From contig NZ_JTKH01000025.1 in NCBI RefSeq assembly GCF_000827885.1, positions 218,452 through 282,451 of the forward strand: a stretch of 64,000 nucleotides of DNA. Direction: 5' to 3'. Every line of letters begins with the position of its first letter. Within the stretch, counting starts at the first letter, position 1. The DNA comes from Vibrio renipiscarius. GTDB lineage: Bacteria; Pseudomonadota; Gammaproteobacteria; Enterobacterales; Vibrionaceae. The position numbers and the translations under genes are program-made. This document shows, piece after piece, positions 27,022 through 36,682 of the stretch. The notes below the pieces were generated by a model that searched no databases, was not told the origin of the DNA, and saw only the letters and a program-made list of their open reading frames with translations.

Positions 27022-29511
27022 TTAAACAACTTTGGTGATCTTAACCGGACACTTCTTAAAGTCGGTCTGCTTAGACAAAGGATCTGTCGCATCTAAGATC
27101 AATTTGTTGATCAGTATTCGAGCATCAAAGAAAGGCACAAATACAAGCCCTTGAGGTGGTCGGTTACGGCCGCGTGTTTCGACTCGAACACGCACCTCAC
27201 CACGTTTATTCGACATGAGTACTTCTTCACCACGGCGAACGTTACGTGCTTTTGCATCGTCAGGATGCATGTAGCACACCGCGTCGGGTACGGCTTTGTA
27301 AAGCTCAGGCACTCGGCGTGTCATCGTACCGGTGTGCCAATGCTCTAACACTCGCCCAGTACAAAGCCACATATCAAACTCGTCGTTAGGTACTTCTGGT
27401 GGCGCTTCATACGGCGCAGAAATAATCCACGCTTTACCATCGGGTTTGCCATAGAAATCCCAATCCGATCCTGCTTTCGCATACGGATCGGATCCTTCTT
27501 TAAAGCGCCAAAGCGTTTCTTTGCCCTCAACCACCGGCCAACGTAACCCGCGTACTTGATGATAGGTATCGTAAGGGGCTAGGTCATGCCCGTGACCGCG
27601 ACCGAATTGGGCGTATTCTTCAAACAGTCCTTTTTGTACGTAGTAACCAAAGTGATGAGCGTCGTCATTAAGTTCACGCGCTTCTGCGACTGGAAATTTA
27701 TCGACGGAGCCATTTTTGTACAGCACGTCATACATGGTTTTGCCACGGTGTTGCGGGGCTTTGGCTAACGCTTCTTCGGTCCACACTTCTTCAATCTTGA
27801 AGCGTTTAGAAAATTCCATTAACTGCCATAAATCCGATTTTGCCTCGCCAATGGTTTCGACTTGTTGGTACCACGCTTGAGTGCGTCGTTCTGCATTTCC
27901 GTAAGCGCCTTCTTTTTCAATCCACATGGCGGTTGGCAAGATAAGGTCAGCAGCTTGCGCCGTTGCGGTTGGATACGGGTCTGAAACGACAATGAAGTTG
28001 TTTGGATCACGATAACCGGGCAGGCGTTCTTCATTAATATTTGGCCCAGCTTGTAAGTTGTTATTACACATCACCCAGTAAGCATTCAGTTTGCCGTCTT
28101 TAAGCATGCGGTCTTGCAATACTGCGTGGAAGCCTGGTTTTGGTGGAATAACGCCGTCGGGAATGTTCCAAATACCTTCGGCAATTTTGCGGTGCTCTGG
28201 ATTTGTTACCACCAAATCGGCCGGTAGACGGTGAGCAAATGTTCCTACTTCACGCGCGGTACCACACGCAGAAGGTTGACCTGTCAGCGAGAATGGGCTG
28301 TTACCTGGAGTCGAGATCTTGCCGGTCAGTAGATGAAGGTTGTACACCAAGCTGTTCATCCAAACGCCGCGCGTATGTTGGTTCATACCCATCGTCCAAA
28401 GTGACATCACTTTGGTCTTTGGATCCGCGTACTGTTTCGCAAGCGCAATCAGTTTTTCCGGTGCGATACCGGTTAACTCAGAGGTGTATTCAAGCGTGTA
28501 AGGGGCAACCGATTTTTTGTATTCATCGAGGCTGATCGCGCTCATTTCACCTGAGTTCGGGTTAGCCGCTTCCATTTGAATTGGGTTGTCGTCACGTAAG
28601 CCGTAACCGATATCGGTTTTAGCTTGTTTAAAGTGGGTGTGTTTGTTGACGAAATCCCAGTTAACCGCATCGTTTTCAATGATGTAGTTCGCAATGAAGT
28701 TAGCGACAGCCAAGTCAGTTTGTGGCGCGAAGATATAACCGTGGTCGGCCAATTCAAATGAACGGTGATAATACGTTGATAGAACGTTCACTTTGACATG
28801 AGGATGGCTCAAGCGGCGGTCGGTAATGCGAGTCCACAACACCGGGTGCATCTCGGCCATATTTGAACCCCAAAGCACGAATGCGTCGGCGTGTTCAAAA
28901 TCGTCATAACAGCCCATGGGTTCATCAATACCAAATGAGCGCATAAAGCCGACGACAGCCGATGCCATACAGTGGCGCGCATTGGGATCAATGTTGTTCG
29001 AGCGGAAGCCTGCTTTCATCAACTTTGATGCCGCGTAGCCTTCCATAACCGTCCATTGACCTGAACCAAACATACCTACGGATGTCGGTCCTTTGTCTTT
29101 CAGTGCTGTTTTCCATTTCTCAGCCATGATGTCGAAAGCGTCATCCCAAGAAACAGGCGCAAATTCGCCATTCTTGTCGTATTTACCATCAGTCATGCGC
29201 AGCAGAGGTTGAGTTAAACGGTCATGGCCGTACATGATCTTTGATAAAAAGTAGCCTTTAATGCAGTTAAGGCCTTTATTTACAGGGGATTCTGGATCAC
29301 CTTGTGTGGCGACAACCTTGCCCGCTTGGGTACCAACGAGTACAGAACAACCGGTGCCGCAAAAACGACAAGGCGCTTTATCCCAAGTAATTTTGGTTTG
29401 GTCTGAGCTGGCAATGAGATTGGTGGCAGAGGCGGGTAGTGTAATACCCGCTACCGCTGCAGCTGAGGCGGCTGCGTTTGCTTTCACAAACGCGCGTCTT
29501 GTCATTTTCAT
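27022..29511 (-). CDS. napA: Periplasmic nitrate reductase catalytic subunit NapA
   Basis: 829 residues, exported folded by the Tat system: the signal starts TRRAFVKANAAA (twin arginine at residues 5-6). One 4Fe-4S cluster is bound by C48, C51, C55 and C83 (CRFCGTGC ... NCIKG). Molybdenum is held by bis-MGD with C181 in RHCMAS. It reduces nitrate to nitrite in the periplasm. The start overlaps the NapD gene by four bases (ATGA), showing coupling with its Tat-signal chaperone. Full family length. Confidence 0.96.
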   Translation of the reverse strand: MKMTRRAFVKANAAASAAAVAGITLPASATNLIASSDQTKITWDKAPCRFCGTGCSVLVGTQAGKVVATQGDPESPVNKGLNCIKGYFLSKIMYGHDRLTQPLLRMTDGKYDKNGEFAPVSWDDAFDIMAEKWKTALKDKGPTSVGMFGSGQWTVMEGYAASKLMKAGFRSNNIDPNARHCMASAVVGFMRSFGIDEPMGCYDDFEHADAFVLWGSNMAEMHPVLWTRITDRRLSHPHVKVNVLSTYYHRSFELADHGYIFAPQTDLAVANFIANYIIENDAVNWDFVNKHTHFKQAKTDIGYGLRDDNPIQMEAANPNSGEMSAISLDEYKKSVAPYTLEYTSELTGIAPEKLIALAKQYADPKTKVMSLWTMGMNQHTRGVWMNSLVYNLHLLTGKISTPGNSPFSLTGQPSACGTAREVGTFAHRLPADLVVTNPEHRKIAEGIWNIPDGVIPPKPGFHAVLQDRMLKDGKLNAYWVMCNNNLQAGPNINEERLPGYRDPNNFIVVSDPYPTATAQAADLILPTAMWIEKEGAYGNAERRTQAWYQQVETIGEAKSDLWQLMEFSKRFKIEEVWTEEALAKAPQHRGKTMYDVLYKNGSVDKFPVAEARELNDDAHHFGYYVQKGLFEEYAQFGRGHGHDLAPYDTYHQVRGLRWPVVEGKETLWRFKEGSDPYAKAGSDWDFYGKPDGKAWIISAPYEAPPEVPNDEFDMWLCTGRVLEHWHTGTMTRRVPELYKAVPDAVCYMHPDDAKARNVRRGEEVLMSNKRGEVRVRVETRGRNRPPQGLVFVPFFDARILINKLILDATDPLSKQTDFKKCPVKITKVV

Positions 29512-29813
29512 ACTTCACCCTCTACTTGGGATTGTTGTTTTCCAGTGTTTGAATCAACATCATCTAGGTCGGTTTCAATTTGGTGATAGACCATCACCGT
29601 ATTGAGTACATGCGGTAAATGATTGATGACATCGATTGTCTTCGTAATAAATCCGTGCGCACCCGTTTCAAGTACAACAACGATTTTCCCTTCAGGACTG
29701 TCGCCATACACTTCAGCGCTGTCGATGAGATTAATTTGCGATTTAACGGTTTCTAAGTAGTCGGGTGAAACGTGGACTATTAGACTTGATATATGCACTT
29801 CATTTTTCGGCAT
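29508..29813 (-). CDS. napD: NapD, chaperone of the NapA Tat signal
   Basis: 101 residues, cytosolic, with the family's HISSLIVHVSPDYLE start and VVVLETGAHG in the middle of a ferredoxin-like fold. NapD binds the NapA twin-arginine signal to hold back export until the cofactor is inserted. It overlaps napA by four bases. The final 20 residues are acidic and glutamine-rich and look like a lineage-specific tail. Confidence 0.9.
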   Translation of the reverse strand: MPKNEVHISSLIVHVSPDYLETVKSQINLIDSAEVYGDSPEGKIVVVLETGAHGFITKTIDVINHLPHVLNTVMVYHQIETDLDDVDSNTGKQQSQVEGEV

Positions 29814-29839
29814 GTTATGCTCTCATTGCTATTTCCGCG

Positions 29840-30325
29840 TTACACGGTGACGTTACTCACATTGATCGATGAGGTAGGGCAGACTGCGACACAAGCCCCG
29901 CAACCATTGCATTTTTCATGGTCTAGCGTAGGAAGCGCGACACGGCCTACGCCATAACTGAATTGAATTGCCATGGATTCGCACATATCATTACACGCGC
30001 GACATTCGACATTTTGCTTCGCTAAACATTGCTGATTAATGTCTGCTTTTGCTTGCCAAGGGGTGTCGGATTCCTCTTTAAAAAGAGATTCGGGGCATGC
30101 TTCAGCGCATTGGTAACAAAAAGTGCATTCATCAATCGCAAAATCCACGCGAGGAAATCCACCATCTCCTTTCACAATGATTTGTGTTTCGCATGCTTTT
30201 ACGCACTCTCCGCACTGAGTACAAAGATCCGTAAATTGCTCAGGATTTAACAACCAAGGCAGTCTAACCGCTGCATCGGCTATCGGTTTGCGAGTGAAAA
30301 ATTTGCGTCTTGAAAAATCTACCAT
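29840..30325 (-). CDS. napF: NapF, iron-sulfur ferredoxin-type protein
   Basis: 161 residues with several 4Fe-4S motifs: CTQCGECVKAC, CTFCYQCAEAC, a CRACNDMC group and CNGCGACVAVC. The start is taken at the ATG at 30325 (MVDFSRRKFF, the usual NapF N-terminus); the frame opens at 30370 but without a ribosome-binding site. NapF helps mature or supply electrons to NapA in the cytoplasm. First gene of napFDABC; the NarP-type and FNR-like sites lie upstream. Confidence 0.9.
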   Translation of the reverse strand: MVDFSRRKFFTRKPIADAAVRLPWLLNPEQFTDLCTQCGECVKACETQIIVKGDGGFPRVDFAIDECTFCYQCAEACPESLFKEESDTPWQAKADINQQCLAKQNVECRACNDMCESMAIQFSYGVGRVALPTLDHEKCNGCGACVAVCPTSSINVSNVTV

Positions 30326-30426
30326 TGCGTTACAATCCAATACAGTTGAATGCAAATGGCGCCTTGCCATTAATAATTAGTCATTTATCGATATATAAAT
30401 TGTAGTTTTTGACACATTTGTATAAA

Positions 30427-30442
30427 TACCTCTTAGGAGGTA
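30427..30442. promoter_or_regulatory. NarP/NarL 7-2-7 binding site
   Basis: TACCTCT, two bases, GGAGGTA: two facing heptamers spaced by two bases, exactly the NarP-type arrangement. It lies between divergent napF and narQ, about 110 bases before the napF start. Confidence 0.75.
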
Positions 30443-30456
30443 ATTAAGATGAGATA

Positions 30457-30470
30457 TTGTTTTAGATCAA
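30457..30470. promoter_or_regulatory. FNR-like palindrome
   Basis: TTGTTTTAGATCAA matches TTGATNNNNATCAA in nine of ten defined positions. It sits upstream of the NarP site as seen from napF, the same order as in the E. coli nap promoter. Confidence 0.6.
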
Positions 30471-30562
30471 TTAATTCAAGCGACATTGAGCACATATTGA
30501 ACTAAATGCGATTTACACATTAAGAGTAGTCCAAATTTTGGCTCGAGTTTTGAGAGAGAACA

Positions 30563-32287
30563 TTGTTTAAATTGGTTCAAAAATCCGTTACGGGAACCAT
30601 CGCGAAGGCGATGACATTGATCGTGTTGTTGTCGGTCGGGACGATTGGCTACGCTTTTACATTGCTAGCGTCGAGCTTGAATGATGCCGAGGCGGTCAAC
30701 GTCGCGGGATCGATGAGAATGCAAAGTTATCGCTTAGCGAGCGACATACAATCGCATTCCCATGACTTTTCATCTCACATCGTTCAGTTTGAGCGTTCAA
30801 TCTATTCACCCTCGATGAAAGCACTGCAAAATTGGATGGTGCCGGAAGACATTATTCAAGACTACTACAAGATTATTCAACGATGGCATGAACTTAAGGC
30901 GGTGCTTGAAAGCGAACAACGAACCCAATACTTGATGTTGGTGCCGAGTTTTGTGAGTCAAATTGATGCGTTTGTCTTCAAGTTGCAGGGTTTTTCAGAA
31001 CGCAAATTGATTGAATTGGCGTGGGTTGGTGCCATTGGAATGGGCGGCATTTTATTATTGAGTATCTTTGTCGTGGTATTTGTTCGGCGTGAGATTGTGA
31101 ATCCTCTGCGGGCATTGGTTTCCGCGAGTGAACAAATTCAATCTCATTCATTCGACATTGATCTTAAGGTCGTGAGTAATAATGAAATCGGCATTCTGAC
31201 GAACACATTTAACAAGACCGCTCGGGAGCTTGGCATGCTCTATCATGGATTAGAAAAGGCGGTGAACGAAAAAACGCACAAGCTGCAACATGCCAACAAA
31301 TCGCTTGAGGTTCTGTATAAATCGTCAAGTGAGTTAACGGCCTCGCGTATTACGCCGGATAATTTTGGTGCGATTTTAGACTACATCAGAAGTATTGAGG
31401 GTATCGATGCGGTTCAGCTTGAGATTTTTACCGAAGATGAAAAGCCACTCATATTAACGAACGGGACGTATTGCGCGAGCGATAGTGCCTCAAAATCCCT
31501 GACATTGGATGGACAACACCTAGGGACCTTATATTGGAATTGGCGTTTGCCGTGTCCAGATCAGGCTCTTATTGATAATTTTGTTCGTATATTATCTCGT
31601 GCCATTTATTATAATCAGGCCCAGCGTCAGTCAGAGCAACTATTGTTGCTAGAAGAAAGGGCAACGATTGCTCGCGAACTGCATGATTCATTAGCGCAAT
31701 CCCTCTCGTATTTAAAGATCCAAGTGTCACTCTTAAAGCGATTGATGAATAAATTGAACGACGAGAAATCGATCCTCAAAGTGAATGGGGTAATTGCCGA
31801 TCTTGATGAGGCGCTAAGCGGTGCTTACACACAATTACGAGAATTACTCACCACGTTTCGATTGTCTATCCAAGAAGGTAACTTCGGCACAGCATTGACG
31901 GGGATGGTGGAACAATTAAAAGACCAAACGGACGCTCAGTTACGCTTGAATAATGAACTCTCCTCGACAGAGCTTGATGCGCATGAACAAGTACACTTAC
32001 TTCAATTGATCAGGGAGGCGATCATGAATGCGATTAAGCATGCGAATGCCAGCCTCATTGAGATCGATTGTATAGAAGAGAATCGTTGGGTCGTTGTTCG
32101 TATCAAAGACAATGGCATTGGCATGCAAGACAATAGTGCTAAACTGAATCATTACGGATTAGCCATTATGCATGAACGAGCCAGTCGCTTAAACGCTCAG
32201 TTGACGATTAATACTGGGCATGAATTGGGTTGTGAAATTGAATTGAAATATCCAAGAATAAAGGATGAAAGTTTTGACAACATGTAA
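30563..32287 (+). CDS. narQ: Nitrate/nitrite sensor histidine kinase NarQ
   Basis: 574 residues. Two membrane segments (about 12-33 and 150-175) flank a periplasmic sensor with the P-box (DAEAVNVAGSMRMQSYRLA) that binds nitrate. HAMP and a GAF-like module follow, then the HPK7-type transmitter: ATIARELHDSLAQSLSYLK with the phosphorylated histidine, and DNGIGM and HYGLAIMHERA in the ATPase domain. The start is a TTG at 30563 preceded by GAGAGAA, which gives the expected N-terminal length; no in-frame ATG fits. It is divergent from napF and overlaps narP by 23 bases. Confidence 0.9.
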   Translation: MFKLVQKSVTGTIAKAMTLIVLLSVGTIGYAFTLLASSLNDAEAVNVAGSMRMQSYRLASDIQSHSHDFSSHIVQFERSIYSPSMKALQNWMVPEDIIQDYYKIIQRWHELKAVLESEQRTQYLMLVPSFVSQIDAFVFKLQGFSERKLIELAWVGAIGMGGILLLSIFVVVFVRREIVNPLRALVSASEQIQSHSFDIDLKVVSNNEIGILTNTFNKTARELGMLYHGLEKAVNEKTHKLQHANKSLEVLYKSSSELTASRITPDNFGAILDYIRSIEGIDAVQLEIFTEDEKPLILTNGTYCASDSASKSLTLDGQHLGTLYWNWRLPCPDQALIDNFVRILSRAIYYNQAQRQSEQLLLLEERATIARELHDSLAQSLSYLKIQVSLLKRLMNKLNDEKSILKVNGVIADLDEALSGAYTQLRELLTTFRLSIQEGNFGTALTGMVEQLKDQTDAQLRLNNELSSTELDAHEQVHLLQLIREAIMNAIKHANASLIEIDCIEENRWVVVRIKDNGIGMQDNSAKLNHYGLAIMHERASRLNAQLTINTGHELGCEIELKYPRIKDESFDNM

Positions 32288-32906
32288 AGTAATGCTAGTT
32301 GACGATCATCCATTGATGCGTCGCGGATTAGGGCAGCTACTCAGTTTTGAAGATGAATTCGAAATTGTGGCGGAAGCGAGCTCTGGCACGGAAGCTGTCG
32401 CCAAAAATCACGAAGTAGAACCTGAATTGATCTTGCTTGATCTCAACATGAAAGGGATGTCTGGCCTAGATACACTAAAAGCACTACGAGCGGATAATTG
32501 TGAAGCGAACATCGTGATCCTTACGGTTTCTGATAGCGCGCTGGATATTGATGCACTTGTTAAAGCGGGTGCAGACGGATATCTCTTAAAAGATACTGAG
32601 CCTGATGAGCTGGTGGCACTGCTTAAAGTTACGTTACAGGGTGACAAAGTATACAGTCGAGAAGTCGCACGATATTTGGCTGAACGAAACAGCCACACTG
32701 ACGTATTTGATGGACTGACCAGCCGCGAAACTCAAATTTTGCAACAAGTCGCGAAAGGGTTAAGGAATAAACAGATTGCGGATATCTTGTTTATTTCAGA
32801 GTCCACAGTCAAAGTGCATATGAAAAGTCTGCTTAAAAAATTGAGCGTGCCTTCGCGCACGGCGGCAACCATTTTATATTTAGAGCGTTTTGGTGAAATA
32901 AAATAG
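32265..32906 (+). CDS. narP: Nitrate/nitrite response regulator NarP
   Basis: 213 residues. Receiver domain with the acidic pocket (VDDH), phosphorylated aspartate in ILLDLNMKGMSG and a YLLKD lysine, then a LuxR/FixJ helix-turn-helix domain (LTSRETQILQQVAKGLRNKQIADILFIS). It acts with NarQ; the 7-2-7 site upstream of napF is its expected target. NarP rather than NarL is inferred from the link with NarQ and Nap; the two cannot be told apart with certainty by eye. Confidence 0.88.
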   Translation: MKVLTTCKVMLVDDHPLMRRGLGQLLSFEDEFEIVAEASSGTEAVAKNHEVEPELILLDLNMKGMSGLDTLKALRADNCEANIVILTVSDSALDIDALVKAGADGYLLKDTEPDELVALLKVTLQGDKVYSREVARYLAERNSHTDVFDGLTSRETQILQQVAKGLRNKQIADILFISESTVKVHMKSLLKKLSVPSRTAATILYLERFGEIK

Positions 32907-32988
32907 TGGCCATTCTGGGATGCGTTTTATGTGCGCCCAAAGTCGGTAAATGTTCATTTTGAAGCATATCGATGTGGTTAAACGAAAC

Positions 32989-33017
32989 AAAAGGGGCGCT
33001 GAATAGCGCCCCTTTTT
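32989..33017. terminator. Bidirectional terminator between narP and dcuC
   Basis: Perfect 12-bp stem AAAAGGGGCGCT / AGCGCCCCTTTT with a four-base loop, between converging genes. Confidence 0.85.
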
Positions 33018-33096
33018 CATGTTGTGATACCGAGATTTAACCAAGGTAACCTAATAAGCCACCTAAGCCACCTAATCAAATCTCAGTGTGTATCGA

Positions 33097-34464
33097 TTAT
33101 GCGTATACAGGAACCAAAATCATCGTACCGATGATAACGGTAATTAGACCACAAAGTACTGGAACAGAAGTACGTTTAACCACTTCAAACGGGCTAATGT
33201 GTCCCATACCTGATGTGGCAACGATAACACCAGAAACCGGTGAAATGGTACGACCTAAGTTTGATGCTTGTAGCATAGGGATGATAAGGAACGCAGGGTT
33301 TAGGCCCATTTTCGCTGCAAGTGCAGGGGCGAGTTCTACGAATGCGTAGAAAGGTGCGTTACCAGAACCCGTAGCGATTGCGGCAGCAACGGTTAGACCT
33401 GTTAGGATCAGCATGAGTGCCACACCACCAGCGCCTGCGGTTTCTGCGATGTGCAATAGATTATCGATCGCACCAATAGACATCAGGCCTTGAGCAAATA
33501 CGCCCGCTGCGACTAACAACATAACGACGCCTTTAAATGCGTCAGCCATACCTTCGTAACATGACTCAAGATCATCGAGTGTTGCTTTGCCATCGAAACG
33601 TTTAGTGATGTAGTCAATCACCGCACCAACAAAAATAGACAGAACGACGATGGTGTAGATATCGAGCGACAGACCTGGAATCGTGCGGCCGTTGAATAGG
33701 AAGACCCCGATAATTGGAAGGAAAGGCAAAACTGCGTAGTACGCTGGTGCTTTAACTTCGATTTCTGAAACATCGACACGCTCCATTGGCGTATTGTCTT
33801 TTTTGTCGAGATATTTATTCCAGAAGAAAGCAGCGGCTGCCATAACGACAATAGCACACATTGATACAGGCAGTACCGTTTGCACGGCAAACACGTCTAG
33901 TGTCATGCCCGATTTTTCAGCGGCGATCACCACGTCACCTGACGTTGGCGATAGAATAATAGCGGCTGGCGATGCACACACAGCGACAGCGGCAGGGCGA
34001 GAGATACCCATTGCGGTCATCATTGGGAACAGTGTCGCCATCAATAACACACCAAGGCCTGTTGCCGAGCTTACTGCAAGAGACATTAAACACGCTACGA
34101 TGTAGGCGGCAACCAGCAGTACATAAGGGGATTTAATAACAGCAAGTGGTTTTGAAAACTGCTTAACAACCACATTGTTGGCACCGATGTGCGTCATGTA
34201 AGAGGCGAAACCACACAAGAGCATGATTTGCATGCCCAAACCACCACCGCGGTTTTGAAGCATAAACTTCACGTACTCAAGAGAGTCGGTAAACATATTG
34301 CCTGTTGATGCGATTTTGCTTGGCAAAACACTATGGCCAAGAATGCCCGTGATAAACAACAGCGCTAGGCCAGCAGTAAGAAGAACGCCAGCAGGTTTAT
34401 ATCCTTTTACGATAAAATAGCCCACGGCTACGGTAACAACTAATCCGATTAGTAGTTCCAGCAT
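33097..34464 (-). CDS. dcuC: Anaerobic C4-dicarboxylate transporter DcuC
   Basis: 455 residues with about 12 hydrophobic segments and the DcuC-family features: SPTSGDVVIAAEKSG, LMQNRG-type loop (FMLQNRGGGLGMQIM), GSGNAPFYAFVELAP and the final SNLGRTISPVSGVIVA. It exports succinate during fermentation or fumarate respiration. Its start is preceded by CTGAGGTTATAC. An FNR-like sequence lies about 110 bases upstream. Lone gene. Confidence 0.9.
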   Translation of the reverse strand: MLELLIGLVVTVAVGYFIVKGYKPAGVLLTAGLALLFITGILGHSVLPSKIASTGNMFTDSLEYVKFMLQNRGGGLGMQIMLLCGFASYMTHIGANNVVVKQFSKPLAVIKSPYVLLVAAYIVACLMSLAVSSATGLGVLLMATLFPMMTAMGISRPAAVAVCASPAAIILSPTSGDVVIAAEKSGMTLDVFAVQTVLPVSMCAIVVMAAAAFFWNKYLDKKDNTPMERVDVSEIEVKAPAYYAVLPFLPIIGVFLFNGRTIPGLSLDIYTIVVLSIFVGAVIDYITKRFDGKATLDDLESCYEGMADAFKGVVMLLVAAGVFAQGLMSIGAIDNLLHIAETAGAGGVALMLILTGLTVAAAIATGSGNAPFYAFVELAPALAAKMGLNPAFLIIPMLQASNLGRTISPVSGVIVATSGMGHISPFEVVKRTSVPVLCGLITVIIGTMILVPVYA

Positions 34465-34567
34465 GTATAACCTCAGTAGATAAATAAAAATATGAAAATC
34501 TATTTCAAAGTGTGAACTTCAATCTACCGAAAAGTTTCTTACAGCACGAGCATAATTAAACCAAGAT

Positions 34568-34581
34568 ATGATCTAAAACAA
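34568..34581. promoter_or_regulatory. Weak FNR-like site upstream of dcuC
   Basis: ATGATCTAAAACAA matches the FNR consensus in eight of ten positions. The 13 bases TGATCTAAAACAA are identical to the minus strand of the nap/narQ FNR-like site. Confidence 0.35.
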
Positions 34582-34666
34582 AAAATTATTTTTGACCAAA
34601 TTGATGGTTTAATATGCTGTTTAACTTGCAAAACTGACGTTATTTATGTTGTTTTTATGTGAAAGC

Positions 34667-34691
34667 AAAAAGAGCCATAAAGGCTCTTTTT
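34667..34691 (-). terminator. Terminator of the EAL gene
   Basis: Stem AAAAAGAGCC / GGCTCTTTTT with a five-base loop after the leftward EAL gene; symmetrical, so it would work both ways. Confidence 0.8.
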
Positions 34692-34720
34692 GTAGTGTAT
34701 TTGTGCGGTTTGTTGCGTAT

Positions 34721-35512
34721 TTAAGCGCTGGTTGCCAATGAAATACAGTCTAATGATTCTGGCATGCCTAAAAAATAACCTTGATAGTAATCGATATCGA
34801 GTTCTCTCATTGCATCATATTGGCTCTGCGTTTCAATGCCTTCGATCACCACTTTTGCTTGCACGCGTCGGGCGAGTTTGATTCCACTGAGTAGAGGTTC
34901 GGTTTCTCCTTGCATAAATGCGAGCAGTAAAGAGCGGTCTATCTTAATAATGCTTGGTTTGATCAATTCGACCCGATGTCGGTTTGAGGCTTGCACACCA
35001 AAATCATCAATGGCGATATGAAAACCTTTATGGGCCAATCGTGCCATTGCCGCCTGTAGATGAAATTCATTACCCGATTCTAATTCGACGACTTCCATGA
35101 CGACTTGGTCTTTATCAATGTTCAATGCGGTTAGCCGTTGGGAAAGAAGGTCAATGCGAATATCTTCTAAAGCGAAAAACTCACCTGCAGATGGCAAAAC
35201 ATTGAGGAATAACTTTAAGCTGCGGTATTTGGAATTTGAGAAATTGCGAATATGAATAGCGCGACTAAGACGCTCGACATTGATCTTGTCATTTAAAGGC
35301 ACAGATTTGGCGTTGAAAAAAACATCTGGCCGCACAGGGAGTCGACTTTCATCAATACGCACCAGTGCCTCGACACCGATAACATGATTGAGCTTATTGA
35401 AAATAGGTTGATATACGCTACGAAGCGTTAGCGCTTTATAGACGGCAACAAACTGTCCTTCCTTATTTAAAGAGATGCATTCCTGCAACTGATTTTGACT
35501 AGACAGAATCAT
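34721..35512 (-). CDS. EAL-domain protein (putative cyclic-di-GMP phosphodiesterase)
   Basis: 263 residues, almost only an EAL domain. Visible active-site elements: VEALVRI (EAL), LFLNVLP (metal asparagine), VVMEVVELE, IAIDDFG (DDFG), IIKIDRSLL (lysine and aspartate), VIEGIET and YYQGYFLG. All main metal and catalytic residues seem to be present, so it is likely an active enzyme that opens cyclic-di-GMP. No sensor or membrane part is present. Lone gene. Confidence 0.85.
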   Translation of the reverse strand: MILSSQNQLQECISLNKEGQFVAVYKALTLRSVYQPIFNKLNHVIGVEALVRIDESRLPVRPDVFFNAKSVPLNDKINVERLSRAIHIRNFSNSKYRSLKLFLNVLPSAGEFFALEDIRIDLLSQRLTALNIDKDQVVMEVVELESGNEFHLQAAMARLAHKGFHIAIDDFGVQASNRHRVELIKPSIIKIDRSLLLAFMQGETEPLLSGIKLARRVQAKVVIEGIETQSQYDAMRELDIDYYQGYFLGMPESLDCISLATSA

Positions 35513-35801
35513 TAACGTGTCGACCTTAAATTGAGAAAGATATTCCGTACGCGATTAAGCTCAGTGATGACCATCATATTGACGCGGACAGATCATTTGT
35601 CAATCCAAAGGGAACACTAAACCAACCGCAATGTAATAAATGAGACAACACCGTTAAGCGTTGTATGTTTCATGCTCATTAGTAAACAGCGGGAATCAAC
35701 CTTCAAGTTACTGATATTAAATGTAATAGGTGTGTTTTTGTAAATCCATCACGTTGTTTAATATTGGTTGGTTTTCTAGAAACATGTCTCATTCTTGTCA
35801 C

Positions 35802-36590
35802 TTATCGTTCGTCGAAAAAGTCTTTATTGCGAATGTATTTCGTCATCAAATGATAGGAGAAAGGGCGAAGCGCCCAAGAGGTAATCGACCGTCCCAACCG
35901 GATTATGGTGGGGGTATTTTCGTAAATCCGCCCATTGTAGAGCCAAAGCTGCTTACCAACGTGTTGATAAAAATACGGAATGGGTGGAAGAAATGTCACA
36001 ATGTCCAAGTCACAACAAATTCTGTAGGTTTTCCGGCTCAGTAAATAATGTCGCACGAATGGCGCGCCTCCCAGGGCTGGTTGCCCAAACGTCACGATTC
36101 TTTTCACGGTTTTCGGGTGCTGCCGTTCGAGCGAATCCCCTAAAATGCAGCCAATCGCGCCGCCGGATGAGTGGCCAGTGAATGTCACTCTTTTCCCTTG
36201 TTTAATCAAAGGTTCAATAATGGAGAAGAGCCGCTCGTAAACGGTGAGGTTTTTAGGGTCATGTTTATGAAATACTGCGCTGGGTTGATGAATGAGAGAC
36301 AAGTAACCCGCATGGATAGGGTACGGCAGTAACAAGTGTGGGCAACGAGTTTGCCACAGCGCCAAATTTAAACACCAGTCCCATATGTTGTGTGAACCTT
36401 TGATAACGACAATCACTTCATCGCTTTGTTTACTCCACAACACTCGCATCATGGGTTTACCGAAACGGTTGGCAATGACACGTTGACCTTTAGGCGCAAA
36501 TCCGTATCGCGTCTGTTTTAATACGCGGCTGTAGGCGAGATTACAAAGTACCGCATAACGTTCATATTGATATCGTTTTAGTTTTTTCAA
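35802..36590 (-). CDS. Lipase class 3 family protein
   Basis: 262 residues, alpha/beta hydrolase with the nucleophile elbow GHSSG (serine 141). The catalytic aspartate probably lies in DLDIVTFLPP and the histidine near FSYHLM. An IKGSHNIWDW region precedes the elbow as in class 3 lipases, where it forms part of the oxyanion site. No signal peptide is seen, so it would be cytosolic or membrane-attached. Lone gene; substrate unknown. Confidence 0.75.
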   Translation of the reverse strand: MKKLKRYQYERYAVLCNLAYSRVLKQTRYGFAPKGQRVIANRFGKPMMRVLWSKQSDEVIVVIKGSHNIWDWCLNLALWQTRCPHLLLPYPIHAGYLSLIHQPSAVFHKHDPKNLTVYERLFSIIEPLIKQGKRVTFTGHSSGGAIGCILGDSLERQHPKTVKRIVTFGQPALGGAPFVRHYLLSRKTYRICCDLDIVTFLPPIPYFYQHVGKQLWLYNGRIYENTPTIIRLGRSITSWALRPFSYHLMTKYIRNKDFFDER

Positions 36591-36682
36591 ACGCTGTGAT
36601 TATTGGTGGCTGTAACTCACATTATAAATCGCTAGGATGAAAAAAACATGACAACGCAATAATGGCCATTCAATCAGGTCAA

